Shown one piece after another: positions 40,501 to 46,574 of a stretch of DNA of 64,000 nt; the stretch's first letter is position 1; the number at the start of each line of letters is the position of its first letter. The notes beneath the pieces were generated by a model that was given only the letters and a program-made list of their open reading frames with translations, was not told where the DNA came from and ran no database searches. Made by a program: the position numbers and the translations under genes. The DNA is from Bolinopsis microptera (taxonomy: Eukaryota > Ctenophora > Tentaculata > Lobata > Bolinopsidae): positions 17,401,058 through 17,465,057 of the forward strand of contig NC_087081.1 of NCBI RefSeq assembly GCF_026151205.1, read 5' to 3'.

Positions 40501-41585
40501 GAATTTTGGGGAACTTTCTGAAGTTACCCAAAAAAAAGTTCCCCAAAATTCCCCAAAATTATTTGTTTCATTGATAATTTTTTGGGGAACTTTGGGAAAG
40601 TCCCCCAGGTTTCCTGAAGTTCCCCAAAAAAAAGTTCCCCAAAACTCCCCAAAGTTCCCCTTGGACCCCCCCCCCTGTGGTTATGATATGATATTCCCAC
40701 AGGCCGGCTCCACCAAAGTATTGCTCCCTTATTATTGTGGTTATGATATGAAATTCCCACAGGCCGGCTCCACCAAAGTATTGCTCCCTTATTATTGTGG
40801 TTATGATATGAAATTCCCACAGGCCGGCTCCACCAAAGTATTGCTCCCTTATTATTGTGGTTATAATATGATATTCCCACAGGCCGGCTCCACCAAAGTA
40901 TTGCTCCCTTATTATTGTGGTTATAATATGAAATTCCCACAGGCCGGCTCCACCAAAGTATTGCTCCCTTATTATTGTGGTTATGATATGATATTCCCAC
41001 AGGCCGGCTCCACCAAAGTATTGCTCCCCTATTATTGTGGTTATGATATGAAATTCCCACAGGCCGGCTCCACCAAAGTATTGCTCCCTCATTATTGTGG
41101 TTATGATATGATATTCCCACAGGCCGGCTCCACCAAAGTATTGCTCCCTTATTATTGTGGTTATGATATGATATTCCCACAGGCCGGCCCCACCAAAGTA
41201 TTGCTCCCTTATTATTGTGGTTATGATATGATATTCCCACAGGCCGGCTCCACCAAAGTATTGCTCCCTTATTATTGTGGTTATGATATGATATTCCCAC
41301 AGGCCGGCCCCACCAAAGTATTACTCCCCTATTATTGTGGTTATGATATGATATTCCCACAGGCCGGCTCCACCAAAGGACACACTCCCCTTCATGTGGT
41401 CGGGCGTGGTCCGTCACAAGATAGAGATACCTGATCACGTGACGAGATCAGTAAACTTGACCGCTGTCTTCTCTACACCCGGAGTATACAATATTAACCA
41501 GTTGTCTGTGTGTGTTTCCAGGGATACTGGCCCTCTTCCTCAACTCCTGGATTCTACTTCTCTTCTTAGAGTGGACGCACTCTGA
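4547..41585 (+). CDS. TRAPPC8: Trafficking protein particle complex subunit 8 homologue, C-terminal half (17 exons)
   Basis: TRAPPC8 (yeast Trs85) is the TRAPPIII subunit that targets the Rab1 exchange factor to early secretory and autophagic membranes. Exons by phase and similarity: 4547-4707, 4918-5071, 5749-5901, 5999-6115, 6328-6401, 13674-13843, 21718-21825, 22273-22339, 27125-27232, 28419-28545, 28686-28787, 35380-35534, 35764-35912, 36108-36232 (or up to 37090), 38060-38172, 38470-38618, 41363-41585. All phases match, giving about 750 residues. Family matches include KGWSLAENH, FTIGKLSY, RGPRLNQTK, VVNLPDGQLNPG, LPVPVTLHITNC and the last exon FMWSG through TPGVYNINQLS. About 600 N-terminal residues should lie left of the window. 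Weak donors (GTCAGT at 6116, GTTTGC at 27233) are the least certain joins. Four internal splice sites are tandemly amplified, and three or four other genes sit in its introns. Confidence 0.9.
5046..5470 (+). repeat. About 77-bp array carrying a TRAPPC8 exon end and splice donor (6 copies)
   Basis: Each unit repeats the last codons of the exon ending at 5071 (GATGGTGAAGGAGACCCCTG) followed by the donor GTATGTT and a CACTTTCA-rich stretch. Donors fall after 5071, 5148, 5224, 5301, 5372 and 5449. Spacing of 71-77 bp means the copies do not all keep the frame. Confidence 0.93.
6116..6327. repeat. Intron of TTAATTAA-type simple repeat
   Basis: Short TRAPPC8 intron made almost entirely of degenerate AACTAATTAATT repeats, ending in the acceptor TCCCCAG before the 74-bp exon at 6328. 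Confidence 0.8.
6412..6662. repeat. AT-rich TATATACATTATACATTGTG minisatellite
   Basis: About nine degenerate copies of a unit near 27-30 bp, within a TRAPPC8 intron just downstream of the antisense GPCR stop codon. Confidence 0.85.
6898..11316 (-). CDS. Second atypical class A GPCR, six exons, antisense inside a TRAPPC8 intron
   Basis: Reverse-strand exons: 11316-11280, 11039-10842, 10317-10157, 8901-8812, 8548-8430, 7270-6898. All junction phases agree and give 325 residues, normal for a small rhodopsin-like receptor. Seen: TM1 Asn17 (LLANLIVL), TM2 Asp63 (LAIVD), TM3 Cys87, ECL2 Cys155 (EICTW), TM5 Pro183 (EFLLPTALTLVL), a Ser/Gln-rich third loop, TM6 and TM7, then FAERRK. DRY is replaced by ELL (111-113), and NPxxY is absent (TPLLF). 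The extracellular N-terminus before TM1 is only about 12 residues, so a 5' exon may be missing; the exon 4 donor GTCAGA is weak. The third exon's donor is repeated ten times in a 70-bp array. A hAT-type MITE lies between exons 2 and 3. Ligand unknown. Confidence 0.8.
7366..8372. repeat. 15/20-bp composite minisatellite
   Basis: About 55 subunits, alternating AACTACAAATGTGTT (15 bp) and CACTACACTACAAATGTGTT (20 bp). It occupies the intron between exons 5 and 6 of the antisense GPCR, starting about 60 bp past that exon's donor. Confidence 0.97.
8870..9062 (-). repeat. Two-copy duplication of the fourth GPCR exon start and its acceptor
   Basis: The segment holding the acceptor and first codons of the exon at 8901 recurs at about 9000-9060 with the same intron flank (TATATAGTCTAATAATTGT) and some divergence. 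It looks like an early stage of the splice-site duplication seen elsewhere in the window. Confidence 0.75.
9515..10200 (-). repeat. About 70-bp array carrying the third GPCR exon end and donor (10 copies)
   Basis: On the reverse strand each unit encodes QRVVVAILVCYSILQ followed by CAG|GTACTTGTTAG and a G-run of 9-18 bases. The copy nearest 10157-10200 is the true TM4-coding exon end. Unit length varies only in the poly-C/G tract. Confidence 0.95.
10338..10719. mobile_element. Non-autonomous hAT-like MITE, GC-rich
   Basis: 382 bp with terminal inverted repeats CAGTG(A/C)TCGACCGGGG. The flanking 8-bp direct repeat is TTTATTGT versus GTTATTGT, one mismatch. The interior is a run of CCGGGGCCGGGG motifs. 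Eight-bp target duplications and CAGTG ends are hAT hallmarks. No ORF. Confidence 0.75.
11317..11984. other. No gene seen (TRAPPC8 intron)
   Basis: AT-rich sequence with one short tandem duplication (GAAAAAAAGGATTATATAAC, 11738-11780). It presumably includes the upstream region of the antisense GPCR. Confidence 0.5.
11985..13683 (+). repeat. 53-bp array carrying a TRAPPC8 acceptor and exon start (32 copies)
   Basis: Each unit contains CTTTGTCCCTCAG|GTAGAAAC: pyrimidine tract, acceptor AG and the first bases of the exon that begins at 13674. Acceptors recur every 53 bp from 12030 to 13673. As 53 is not a multiple of three, most upstream acceptors would break the frame. Each unit also has the (Y)nCAG|GT form of a recursive-splicing ratchet site. 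Confidence 0.96.
13844..14680. other. Intron, no gene; possible mariner end relic
   Basis: AT-rich sequence with a triple TTAATTAGGTGTG repeat (14200-14240) and a G17 run near 14444. At about 14498 TACAGGGTGGCACAGAAGTA resembles the terminus of the mariner element at 30005, but only about 30 bp match. Confidence 0.4.
14680..16655. repeat. 33-bp minisatellite, about 59 copies
   Basis: Unit TGCTTGTACCAGCTGTAATG plus AGATACCATTACC, with variants (GATATACC, CAGATACTATTAC). Occasional units are lengthened by TCTGC or ACAATGTACC. Open reading frames in it are translations of the repeat. Confidence 0.97.
17247..18368 (+). CDS. C2H2 zinc-finger protein nested in a TRAPPC8 intron
   Basis: 373 codons in one exon. 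Five C2H2 fingers (Cys pairs at 31/34, 90/93, 118/121, 148/151, 209/212; second His of each near 53, 110, 138, 168, 229), with a TGKKPY linker between the second and third. Probable nuclear DNA-binding regulator; target unknown. A 12-residue duplication (SSTVPIQKVTHN, 67-88) and five Gly-Tyr/Phe-Gln repeats (171-185) show local slippage. The C-terminus is a 7-residue SVFSPSG repeat from a 21-bp array. The stop TGA at 18366 is one base (TCA to TGA) from the array consensus. Past it the frame stays open to a TAG near 18801, so the annotated end may be a premature stop, an allele or a base error. Confidence 0.85.
   Translation: MMDPGIVFPEIIKVEVKKEDTVVAKSEGFVCPSCRTLFSNEDNFTEHVQQHYHGSPLSHINNEHCSSTVPIQKVTHNSSTVPIQKVTHKCRDCAYTTGRKHNLNVHRRVHTGKKPYKCSHCSFSTARKSTLASHQRNHNYGGQRTYRCSLCSFKTRHNSQLEEHQQLHGLGYQGYQGYQGYQGFQGYDPAGLAVSTSGTTYSGLITYRCSLCSFKTLQNSLLIEHQQIHEETLSPPSLLLIAPSIPSIPNTQRTVLKKTPLKDSIESPMFVKPLLFVKPLISSSAVPTITTCSSRIYPPVLSDMTLSEDSPNSSLSETVFSPSGSVFSPSGSLFSPSGSVFPPSGSVFSPSGSVFSPSGSVFSPSGSVFSPSG
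18188..18715 (+). repeat. 21-bp minisatellite spanning the zinc-finger C-terminus and beyond
   Basis: About 24 copies of CAGTCTTCTCGCCCAGTGGAT; substitutions only, so the frame is kept throughout. The array starts inside the zinc-finger ORF and continues past its stop. Confidence 0.96.
18738..18925. repeat. 31-32-bp tandem repeat, about five copies
   Basis: Unit ACCTACTTACTGGCTCACTA plus TTTTTAGTGAA. The first copies fall within the open extension of the zinc-finger frame. Confidence 0.9.
19206..19596. repeat. 10-bp (CGCACTCTCA)n minisatellite, about 39 copies
   Basis: Head-to-tail decamer with T/A substitutions and occasional 12-bp units (CGCACCTTCTCA). The His-Ala-Leu-Ser-Arg-Thr-Leu reading frames are artefacts of it. 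Confidence 0.97.
19885..20085. repeat. Dispersed repeat, related copy at 54720-54925
   Basis: Shared order of motifs with 54720-54925: TTAAAAACAGCTA, GAGTTGTGAT, AGTACAGCT, TATTTCAG, then TTTTTTGATATTGACC-like sequence. Old interspersed element of unknown class; no ORF. Confidence 0.6.
20125..20370. repeat. Dispersed repeat, related copy at 45115-45215
   Basis: Both copies run from an ACCTGGG motif through CAGGCT to a shared GAGCGCCGCCCAGT block. Interspersed element of unknown class. A 78-codon ORF here looks incidental. Confidence 0.5.
20371..21717. other. TRAPPC8 intron, no gene; one diverged tandem duplication
   Basis: Segments at 20925-21030 and 21285-21370 are diverged copies (GGTAGGA(G/C)ATTTTCAGATTTCA then TTTCACTGTTTT). 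Otherwise nothing recognisable before the acceptor at 21717. Confidence 0.5.
22004..22162. mobile_element. Relics: mariner terminal repeat and a retrotransposon 3' tail
   Basis: CAGGGTGGTCCAGAAGCAAC and the following 40 bp resemble the terminal repeat of the mariner at 30005-31644. The segment 22095-22160 (GGACGTTACAGAAGGAATTA and on) closely matches the tail of the retrotransposon at 35153-35215. Confidence 0.6.
23696..24413 (+). mobile_element. 718-bp unidentified insertion, copy 1, with a 63-64 codon ORF
   Basis: Unique sequence inside the 86-bp array, bounded on both sides by the same 22 bp of array unit (TACATTACTAATACATCACG then TA), compatible with a long target duplication or recombination. 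From ATG 23924 it encodes a short basic protein with CQLCQ and a third Cys, ending REHERALAARAKK. No family recognised, no terminal inverted repeats seen, and a purine-rich 3' part (24250-24320). Confidence 0.7.
26079..26796 (+). mobile_element. 718-bp unidentified insertion, copy 2
   Basis: Same length and nearly identical to copy 1; the only difference I found is CCCGTG versus CCCATG near the 3' end. The offset is 2383 bp and the flanking array sequence is also shared, so the pair probably arose by recent duplication of a 2.4-kb block. The short ORF (ATG 26307 to 26498) is intact. Confidence 0.75.
27257..28346. repeat. 20-bp (GTTATCTGTCTGTTTGTCTC)n array, about 54 copies
   Basis: Very homogeneous; fills the TRAPPC8 intron between the exons ending at 27232 and starting at 28419. 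It has no stop in three frames because a 20-bp unit rotates frame every copy; the 350-425 codon ORFs here are not genes. Confidence 0.98.
28795..29075. repeat. AT-rich repeat of TAATATTAGTACACTTTAATA
   Basis: About ten degenerate copies of a unit of 23-26 bp downstream of the exon ending at 28787. Confidence 0.85.
29079..29212. mobile_element. Short pogo/Tc1-like MITE
   Basis: About 130 bp with inverted ends GTAAAACCCCGATTTACC and CGGTAAATCGGGG then GGGGTTTTACTG, bordered by TA. The CAGTAAAACCCCG end is typical of pogo/Tigger-type miniature elements. No ORF. Confidence 0.65.
29272..33687 (-). CDS. CAP-domain single-pass transmembrane protein (3 exons), antisense in a TRAPPC8 intron
   Basis: Reverse exons 33687-33639, 33247-31807, 29926-29272; phases agree, 714 residues. 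Residues 1-17 are a signal peptide (two start ATGs in a row). A CAP/SCP domain follows, about 32-180: LLLEEHNKIR, LNAQQWV, LSHS, GENI (94-97), CAQILWKST (142-150) and CQYYPP (169-174) match the family signatures. A further roughly 380-residue ectodomain has no confident family and includes an acidic linker (DLDDDDND). The TM helix is about 558-580, followed by RKRREKRR (stop-transfer) and a roughly 130-residue cytoplasmic tail with Tyr-Asp-Gln repeats encoded by a 12-bp repeat (29412-29448). CAP proteins are usually secreted; a membrane anchor with a long tail is unusual. The large intron holds a mariner element. Confidence 0.87.
30005..31644 (-). mobile_element. Tc1/mariner-type transposon with about 350-bp terminal inverted repeats, defective
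   Basis: Ends CAGGGTGGCCCATAAGTGAC on both sides, flanked by TA. The inverted repeats extend to about 30355 and from about 31290. It interrupts the intron of the CAP-protein gene. The interior holds a broken transposase on the minus strand. Confidence 0.9.
30490..31083 (-). pseudogene. Broken mariner-like transposase
   Basis: From an ATG at 31083 the frame gives the N-terminal helix-turn-helix region (FTAEQRLFVYLKKENGEFY; GRRRTARTVENI; ISRTLQRILKQDL). It is then broken by a TGA near 30728, continues as FANTFLSKHKVDPYFEDEIW, and is broken again after YSDKA with a frame shift before GYVNSQNAIHWG. The rest of the DDE catalytic domain is missing, so this copy cannot encode an active enzyme. Confidence 0.85.
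34150..35216 (+). mobile_element. 3' fragment of a retrotransposon (RT tail plus nuclease-like domain), decayed
   Basis: Up to the stop at 34608 the frame resembles the region after the RT core in a retroelement family common in invertebrates (RHLGAVIES, FIPALFGCPI, LPVRYGGLGIPVLSKLASEE). After a frame break comes a C-terminal module with a CxC...H...C arrangement, RHNSVRD, then PDIRARGF and FDLKFFNP. The last two fit a PD-(D/E)xK restriction-like endonuclease, as in RLE-type non-LTR elements; that class assignment is inference. The ORF ends at 35153 and a tail to about 35215 recurs at 22095-22160. Confidence 0.75.
36205..37100 (+). repeat. 33-bp array of a TRAPPC8 exon end and donor (27 in-phase copies)
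   Basis: Unit encodes SPHYNMGTYFT in the TRAPPC8 frame with no stop, and every copy carries ATGG|GTACAT, a usable donor. Donors lie every 33 bp after 36232 up to 37090; the period is a multiple of three, so any of them joins in frame to the exon at 38060. The protein could thus contain 0 to 26 extra 11-residue repeats. Confidence 0.93.
37203..38072 (+). repeat. 40-bp array of a TRAPPC8 acceptor and exon start (about 22 copies)
   Basis: Unit TTAATACACAGTTCCCACTG plus CAG|GAATGCTAGTGTTCTCT; the last copy is the real exon start at 38060 (GA ATG TTA GTG TTC TGG). A few units are 38 bp. Upstream acceptors would bring in a 40-bp frame-shifting segment. Confidence 0.95.
38660..41380 (+). repeat. 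60-bp array of the last TRAPPC8 acceptor and exon start (37 copies)
   Basis: Unit contains ATTCCCACAG|GCCGGCTCCACCAAAG, the acceptor and start of the terminal exon (41363). Copies: 25 at 38713-40153 and 12 at 40702-41362, split by a MITE. Reading from any upstream acceptor in the TRAPPC8 frame reaches a TGA (GTT ATG ATA TGA) within the unit, so only the last acceptor gives the full C-terminus. The long ORFs on both strands are repeat translations. Confidence 0.96.
40191..40676. mobile_element. G/C-run MITE inserted in the acceptor array
   Basis: About 485 bp with inverted ends GGGGGGTCCAAGGGGAACTT and its complement, flanked by a 7-bp duplication TGTGGTT. The interior is made of TTTGGGGAAC and GTTCCCCAAA motifs in both orientations, able to fold back on itself, plus an AT-rich core. 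No ORF. It post-dates the array, since it interrupts one unit precisely. Confidence 0.8.
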
Positions 41586-42982
41586 TTCAATTTGTTAATT
41601 GCTCAGTTTATTAGTAGATTAATTGTTCGAAATGAAACTATGTGAGTTTATATTGCCAAATGCCAATAGTAAATTTATGGATTTCAGCTTGATTAAAGTT
41701 TAAACTTTTGAGTTATTGTGTTTACTGCTGGCTCAGGGAAATTCTCACCAATAACCATTTCTGTATTGACTATATGCTGTATTGACTATATACTCTATAC
41801 TATATAGTAGCAGTATTAGAAGTAGAGTACTCTAGTAATATAATCATTATTATTAGAAGCTAATTCTGTAAATGTCAGTTTTAATATTTTGTTGGACCTG
41901 GGAAAACTTTTAACGATTTAATGTGATAAATTAGAGACGAAATTAAGATTTGTAAAATGTATCACTAATTGCTCCTGTGATGTTGAACAACTTCAAAATA
42001 AGTTTATTTATTTGCAGAGATATGAATAAGGTGCAATTTTTACTTGCAACCTCCCAAAAATTTATATGCGAGAATTTACAGTTCAATGCACATCACACAT
42101 GTAACCCTCCCCCCCCTGCAACGTCCCCCCCCCCCCCCCCCCCCCCCCCTGCAACGTCCCCCCCCCCCCCCCCCCCTGCAACGTCCGCCGTAAGTTCAAA
42201 GTCTGAACTGTTACGCTCGTAACATGAAAATTTAGCACATTTGTAATTTCAAATTCTCTGTTTTTCATGCACACAATTTGACGACAACTGTCGATGAAAT
42301 AAAATATAAACTACAGTTATGAGTTTATCCATTCACTATATTATTTTCCTTTCGCCCAAACTGTACTGTAAATCGTGGATTTTGATTACTGTGAAATGAA
42401 TATAAAGTGCTCTCTTCAGTTAATCTTGGAGAGATTTCAAACACCAGGAAATGTTTTAAATAACTACCTCGTGGGGTGACCTATTTTTCTTACTTACTTG
42501 TACTTGAAAAGGTCTCCTCTGCGTCTGTTCATGTAAGTTAATTTTATGTCATTTCTTTTTTGAGATAAGGGGGCAATAACGTCTATGCTCTAAAATAAAG
42601 TTAACATAAAATTAAATTGTGATATTGTCTCAACATGGGACGGCAAACAAATACAGATATAGACTGTCAGGCTGACATGTGGCTGTTATTTGATGACTCT
42701 TATCTCTTATCTTGAATTCGATACCAACTGCTTACAGTTACATGCCAAAGTTTTTTCTAGCTTATTGTTTTACGGCTTCACTTCAAACGAAGATTTCTCC
42801 CTTTTGTTCTGTTTAATAATTATTTATTGGAGGACTTCGACGCGCCGCGCAAACTATCGTTTTTACCATTTACTAGATCGTTGCTCTTTTAATTCGCAGT
42901 GCAACGATCTGAAGGGTTGACATCATCAATCAAGATAAAAGTGAGATCAAGTCAATAACATTAACTGGCCCAGGCTGTTGGC
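41586..42982. other. Intergenic; poly-C tandem tract, no gene
   Basis: TRAPPC8 3' flank and Ly6-like gene 5' flank. At 42105-42190 three CCCTGCAACGTC units are separated by C-runs of variable length. Nothing else recognisable. Confidence 0.6.
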
Positions 42983-44458
42983 ATGATGAAAACCTTTACT
43001 TGGCTCGCTGTTGTAGCGATATTCCAAGTAGTTACCGTCATGGCTGAGGAATACTATTGGACCTATACCTGCGTTATTGAAGGTAAATCATTGTGGTTGG
43101 TTAAACGATTTTTCGGCAACTTCCAGTCAAAAAAACTGAATAATATTAATTGTTTTCAATTAATTTTGGCTTTTTAATTTTGGCTTTACTGTACTGCTTC
43201 AGCGTTATTTTAGTTTTACCATATCCTCAGTCCTCACCTTCAGGTTCGGATATAATCAGTGATAACTCTACCATTACCGATAAATGTACTGCTAGTGGAA
43301 CTAATGGAGACGAAGCAAAAGCTGCTGCTTTCTGTCACCAGTCAGTTGTTTATGCAAAATTCCATTTTACAATTTACAACACCTTGTTAAATGTTAATTG
43401 TCGCATTGCCATTATTTTTATTAATCGGTCATATCAATTCATTTTCGATTTGTTTCTCAAACATTAGTACACATTAGTGAAGTCAATCCCGATCAAATTA
43501 TTCAATCCCGGGATTTGGGAATCCCGACCAAAAAAATCCCGAGATTCCCGAAAGCAAATGGCGCTCATCAATCATCATGTTCAGGTCCCTTTCGTGTAAA
43601 TTGTAATCAACTCATTTTCATACGGTGACTCGACTTTTAATTCTATAGTTGAACCTCTGTTGTAGTCAATTTATTCGAATATTTTAAGATTTACTGAAGT
43701 ATGAAGTATAAGTTATAACACATTTATTGAAAATTCCCGAAAATCGGGAATTGAGAAAATTTCGGGAATCCCGAAGTCGGGATTGCCTTCACTAGTACAC
43801 ATCTCGTTCAGGCCGAACTACAATGAAGCAAACAACACTTTCTCGGAGTATGGATGTGGAGGATGTCCTGATAGTGCTGATAACGGCACCTGCCTATCTT
43901 GTGCAGCCTGGAACGAGACCGCCAGTATACAGGATAATAGCAACTGTAACTCTTACCACCCTCCTATCTTTACTTATAGTTGCTTTCAAGGAGGCATCTC
44001 TGTTAAGTGCAGCAATGGGTCTCTCTTACAGGACATTCACTGTTGGGGGTAAGTCTTTATATGTCACTATTTTACCTTTCCTAAAGAAGTAAGAACTTTC
44101 TGCGAGAGTAATAAGGCTGTCACTCAACTATTCTCGGGGAATTTGTACCCGCCCTCCTCCCCCCCCCCCCCCCCCCCTGCTGAACACCCCCTCCGCCTCC
44201 CTGCTGCACCCACCCCCCCCCCCCCCCACCCCTAAGACACGAATGCACCTCAGGCCGAAGCCGAGCTACAAGGAGAACAACGCAAACCTAACTGTGTGCG
44301 GGTGTGGATCGTGTGACACTGCTCATAGCCCCAATGCTACCTGGAAACTCGACGATTGTAAAACCTGCGATTACGAAAACTGCAATGGAGCCGAAGGGAC
44401 AACCTTAATTTTAGCCTCAACAGTTGCTATTTTCTGGTTCTACGTTTACAGCTACTAG
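42983..44458 (+). CDS. Two-domain Ly6/uPAR-like (three-finger fold) GPI-anchored protein, four exons
   Basis: Exons 42983-43082, 43244-43340, 43812-44048, 44254-44458; all phases fit, 212 residues. Signal peptide about 1-21. Two cysteine-rich modules each begin Thr-Tyr-(Thr/Ser)-Cys and end in the LU-domain signature with a final Cys-Asn (SNCN; YENCN). Both are split by an intron at the same place and phase, before a matching (Arg/Lys)-Pro-x-Tyr segment and a CGC(G/S)C-like cluster, so the second arose by duplication. The C-terminal hydrophobic stretch after NGAEG (LILASTVAIFWFYVY) reads as a GPI signal, placing it on the outer cell surface. The 43341 donor (GTCAGT) was chosen to match the second module. 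Ligand and role unknown; nothing marks it as a toxin. Confidence 0.75.
43475..43794. mobile_element. hAT-like MITE in a Ly6-like gene intron
   Basis: 320 bp, ends TAGTGAAGTCAATCCCGA and TCGGGATTGCCTTCACTA, with a perfect 8-bp duplication GTACACAT at 43467-43474 and 43795-43802. The interior has repeated AATCCCG/CGGGATT motifs. It lies close upstream of the exon acceptor at 43811. Confidence 0.88.
44130..44250. repeat. Poly-C-rich intron segment
   Basis: C-runs of 15 or more separated by short TGCTGAACACC-like spacers, directly before the last Ly6-like exon. Confidence 0.85.
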
Positions 44459-44690
44459 TACTAATTCAATTTAATGACCGATGGAAATTAACGATCGGCC
44501 AAATCTTAAGTAGCTCCTCGCTCGGCTGTCTTTCATGTTACCAAACTTTGTTTGACTCTCTTATATTTGGTTAATTCTACCATAAAGAGAGCAGTGGAAT
44601 AATAGAGTAGCTCGTATTAATTGGGATTGGTATCTTTATGTGATATCCATCTACTAGTCTAACTTTTACCACTATGCTTTAAGTTTAAGG

Positions 44691-44932
44691 GGCCATCTAC
44701 TTAGAGTTAGGACGTCCGCCAAAATTGCAGATTTTCAGACCACTCCCTGTCCGGGTGTGTCCGAATTTTCAAAACCACCCCCCTCCCGCGGACGTCCGGA
44801 TTTCCAGCTACTCTTAAGAATACAAATAAAACCAACGTCCGGATTTTCAGAAACTACCTCCCCCTGTCCGGATTTGTCCGAAATTCCAAAACCACCCCCT
44901 CCCTCTTTGCCGGACGTCCTAAGTATATGGCC
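44691..44932. mobile_element. MITE with GGCCATCTACTTAG...GGACGTCCG ends, copy 1
   Basis: Inverted ends GGCCATCTACTTAG-(AGTTAG)-GACGTCCG and CGGACGTCCTAAGTATATGG. The interior is rich in TCCGGATTTTCAGAAAC and AAACCACCCCC motifs shared with the copy at 57428. Superfamily not determined. Confidence 0.75.
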
Positions 44933-45304
44933 ATATATAATATCAATAATACTTCATACTTGCTAATAAAACGCATTAACGTGCTCAATTGTGACATCTA
45001 TTATGTATTAATTTAAACACTTTTCGCGATTAAATAATTCTCATGATCTTTAAATTTTTATAGAGCATAGAGTAATTTAAAAAGATAAACCAATGATTTT
45101 ATTCTTCGTCATACTCATTTACCTGGGGACCCCAGGCTATTATGTTCATAAACATAAATAAAGATTCGGCGGAATGACAGGCTGAGCGCCGCCCAGTAAC
45201 ATACTTATATGCAAGCGGACATGATTATTTCATATTATTGTCAACGAGGTGTTCACTTGTCATACGTTGTAGACTATAGTGGCCACGATAGTGAAACGAC
45301 AATG

Positions 45305-45445
45305 GGGGGCACGACGTGATTGACGGATGTTACTCGTCTAAATTTCTTCGAAGTAGCGCGCGCCGCTTTCTTCTCGAAATGTTATGGCAAGTGCTACGAA
45401 GTAGCGCGCCAGGCCAGACCATTAACAATGGTCAACGACGTGATA
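45305..45445. repeat. Interspersed repeat, copies at 46995-47130 and 47550-47665
   Basis: Shared GACGGATGTTACTCGTCTAA, then TTCTTCGAAGTAGCGCGCGC, GGCAAGTGCTACGAAGTAGC and CATTAACAATGGTCAA; the internal GAAGTAGCGCG repeats itself. Part of a nested element cluster; no ORF. Confidence 0.85.
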
Positions 45446-45648
45446 CAACCCCCCGTGACATAGGGTTAAAATGCTCTCCTGGCAAGATATTGGCGGAAAA
45501 CTGTCTCGATCACGTGACATGACTGTATAACAAAATCACTCTACACTCGACTGTCACGTGACTTATTCAATCCGATCTCTAGCCGGCCCTGAACGAATAT
45601 TCGAAAACCTAACACTCTAATCTGATCCTAACCTTGTAGGTTTATTAT

Positions 45649-45664
<16 letters not shown>

Positions 45665-45682
<18 letters not shown>

Positions 45683-46036
45683 GATTGGCTACTGGGACAC
45701 GTCATACACACGGTTGGATTGTTAATTCGGTTGAAGTACCTTTACATCCATTATCACCATAATCTGAACATGATTTATTAAAAATTTGCAATATTGAAAA
45801 CGAAAAATCTGAATAAACTGAAAATTTAGAAACTGAAAGCTGCACTCAATTGATATAAGAAGGCAAAAAGTTACTCATAACTGGCATGGTAAAAACTACA
45901 AATGAACAGCAGATTTATAAATCTGCTGATAAAAATTAGATAAAAGACATGGTAACTGATAAGAGTTTGAAATTACACGTAAGCAGATAAATTGTCTAAA
46001 ATTTCTGTCGCAAATCAAGTTTATAGTGCATCATGA
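45665..46036. repeat. About 365-bp direct repeat, second copy 46214-46574
   Basis: Both copies start ATATTATGATTGGCTACTGG and end CAAGTTTATAGTGCATCATG, differing by a few substitutions and a 5-bp deletion. The 5' border of copy 1 is an (AT)n run. The spacer is only about 180 bp. TG...CA ends and an internal domain are not evident, so I do not call them LTRs. Confidence 0.85.
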
Positions 46037-46574
46037 ATTTAGGCCTATTCGATCAAAGTTATATTAGGAGATATTAGGAAAATAGTTCGGTCGGCCGGAA
46101 GGGAGTCCAGACTGAGTGTGGTGTGGAGGCAGGATCACCGAGAGACTCGAGATGCTTGTGAGAGTAGTGTACTCATCTAACCGCCATCCAGTAGGTGCCA
46201 CCGGTAGAAATACATATATTATGATTGGCTACTGGGACACGTCATACACACGGTTGGATTGTTAATTCGGTTGAAGTACCTTTACATCCATTATCACCAT
46301 AATCTGAACATGATTTATTAAAAATTTGCAATATTGAAAACGAAAAATCTGAATAAACTGAAAATTTTGAAACTGAAAGCTGCACTCAATTGATAGAAGG
46401 CAAAAAGTTACTCATAACTGGCATGGTAAAAACTACAAATGAACAGCAGATTTATAAATCTGCTGATAAAAATTAGATAAAAGACATGGTAACTGATAAG
46501 AGTTTGAAATTACACGTAAGCAGATAAATTGTCTAAAATTTCTGTCGCAAATCAAGTTTATAGTGCATCATGAA

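Noticed and set aside
38640-41438. Long ORFs on both strands (up to 517 codons) over the 60-bp array
   Set aside because: The unit is a multiple of three and lacks stops in several frames; no start, domain or composition typical of a protein.
42983-44458. Three-finger toxin
   Set aside because: Two modules plus a GPI-type C-terminal signal indicate a cell-surface Ly6/uPAR-like protein.
45665-46574. LTR pair of a retrotransposon
   Set aside because: The spacer is about 180 bp, with no primer-binding site, polypurine tract or coding sequence; a simple direct duplication fits better.
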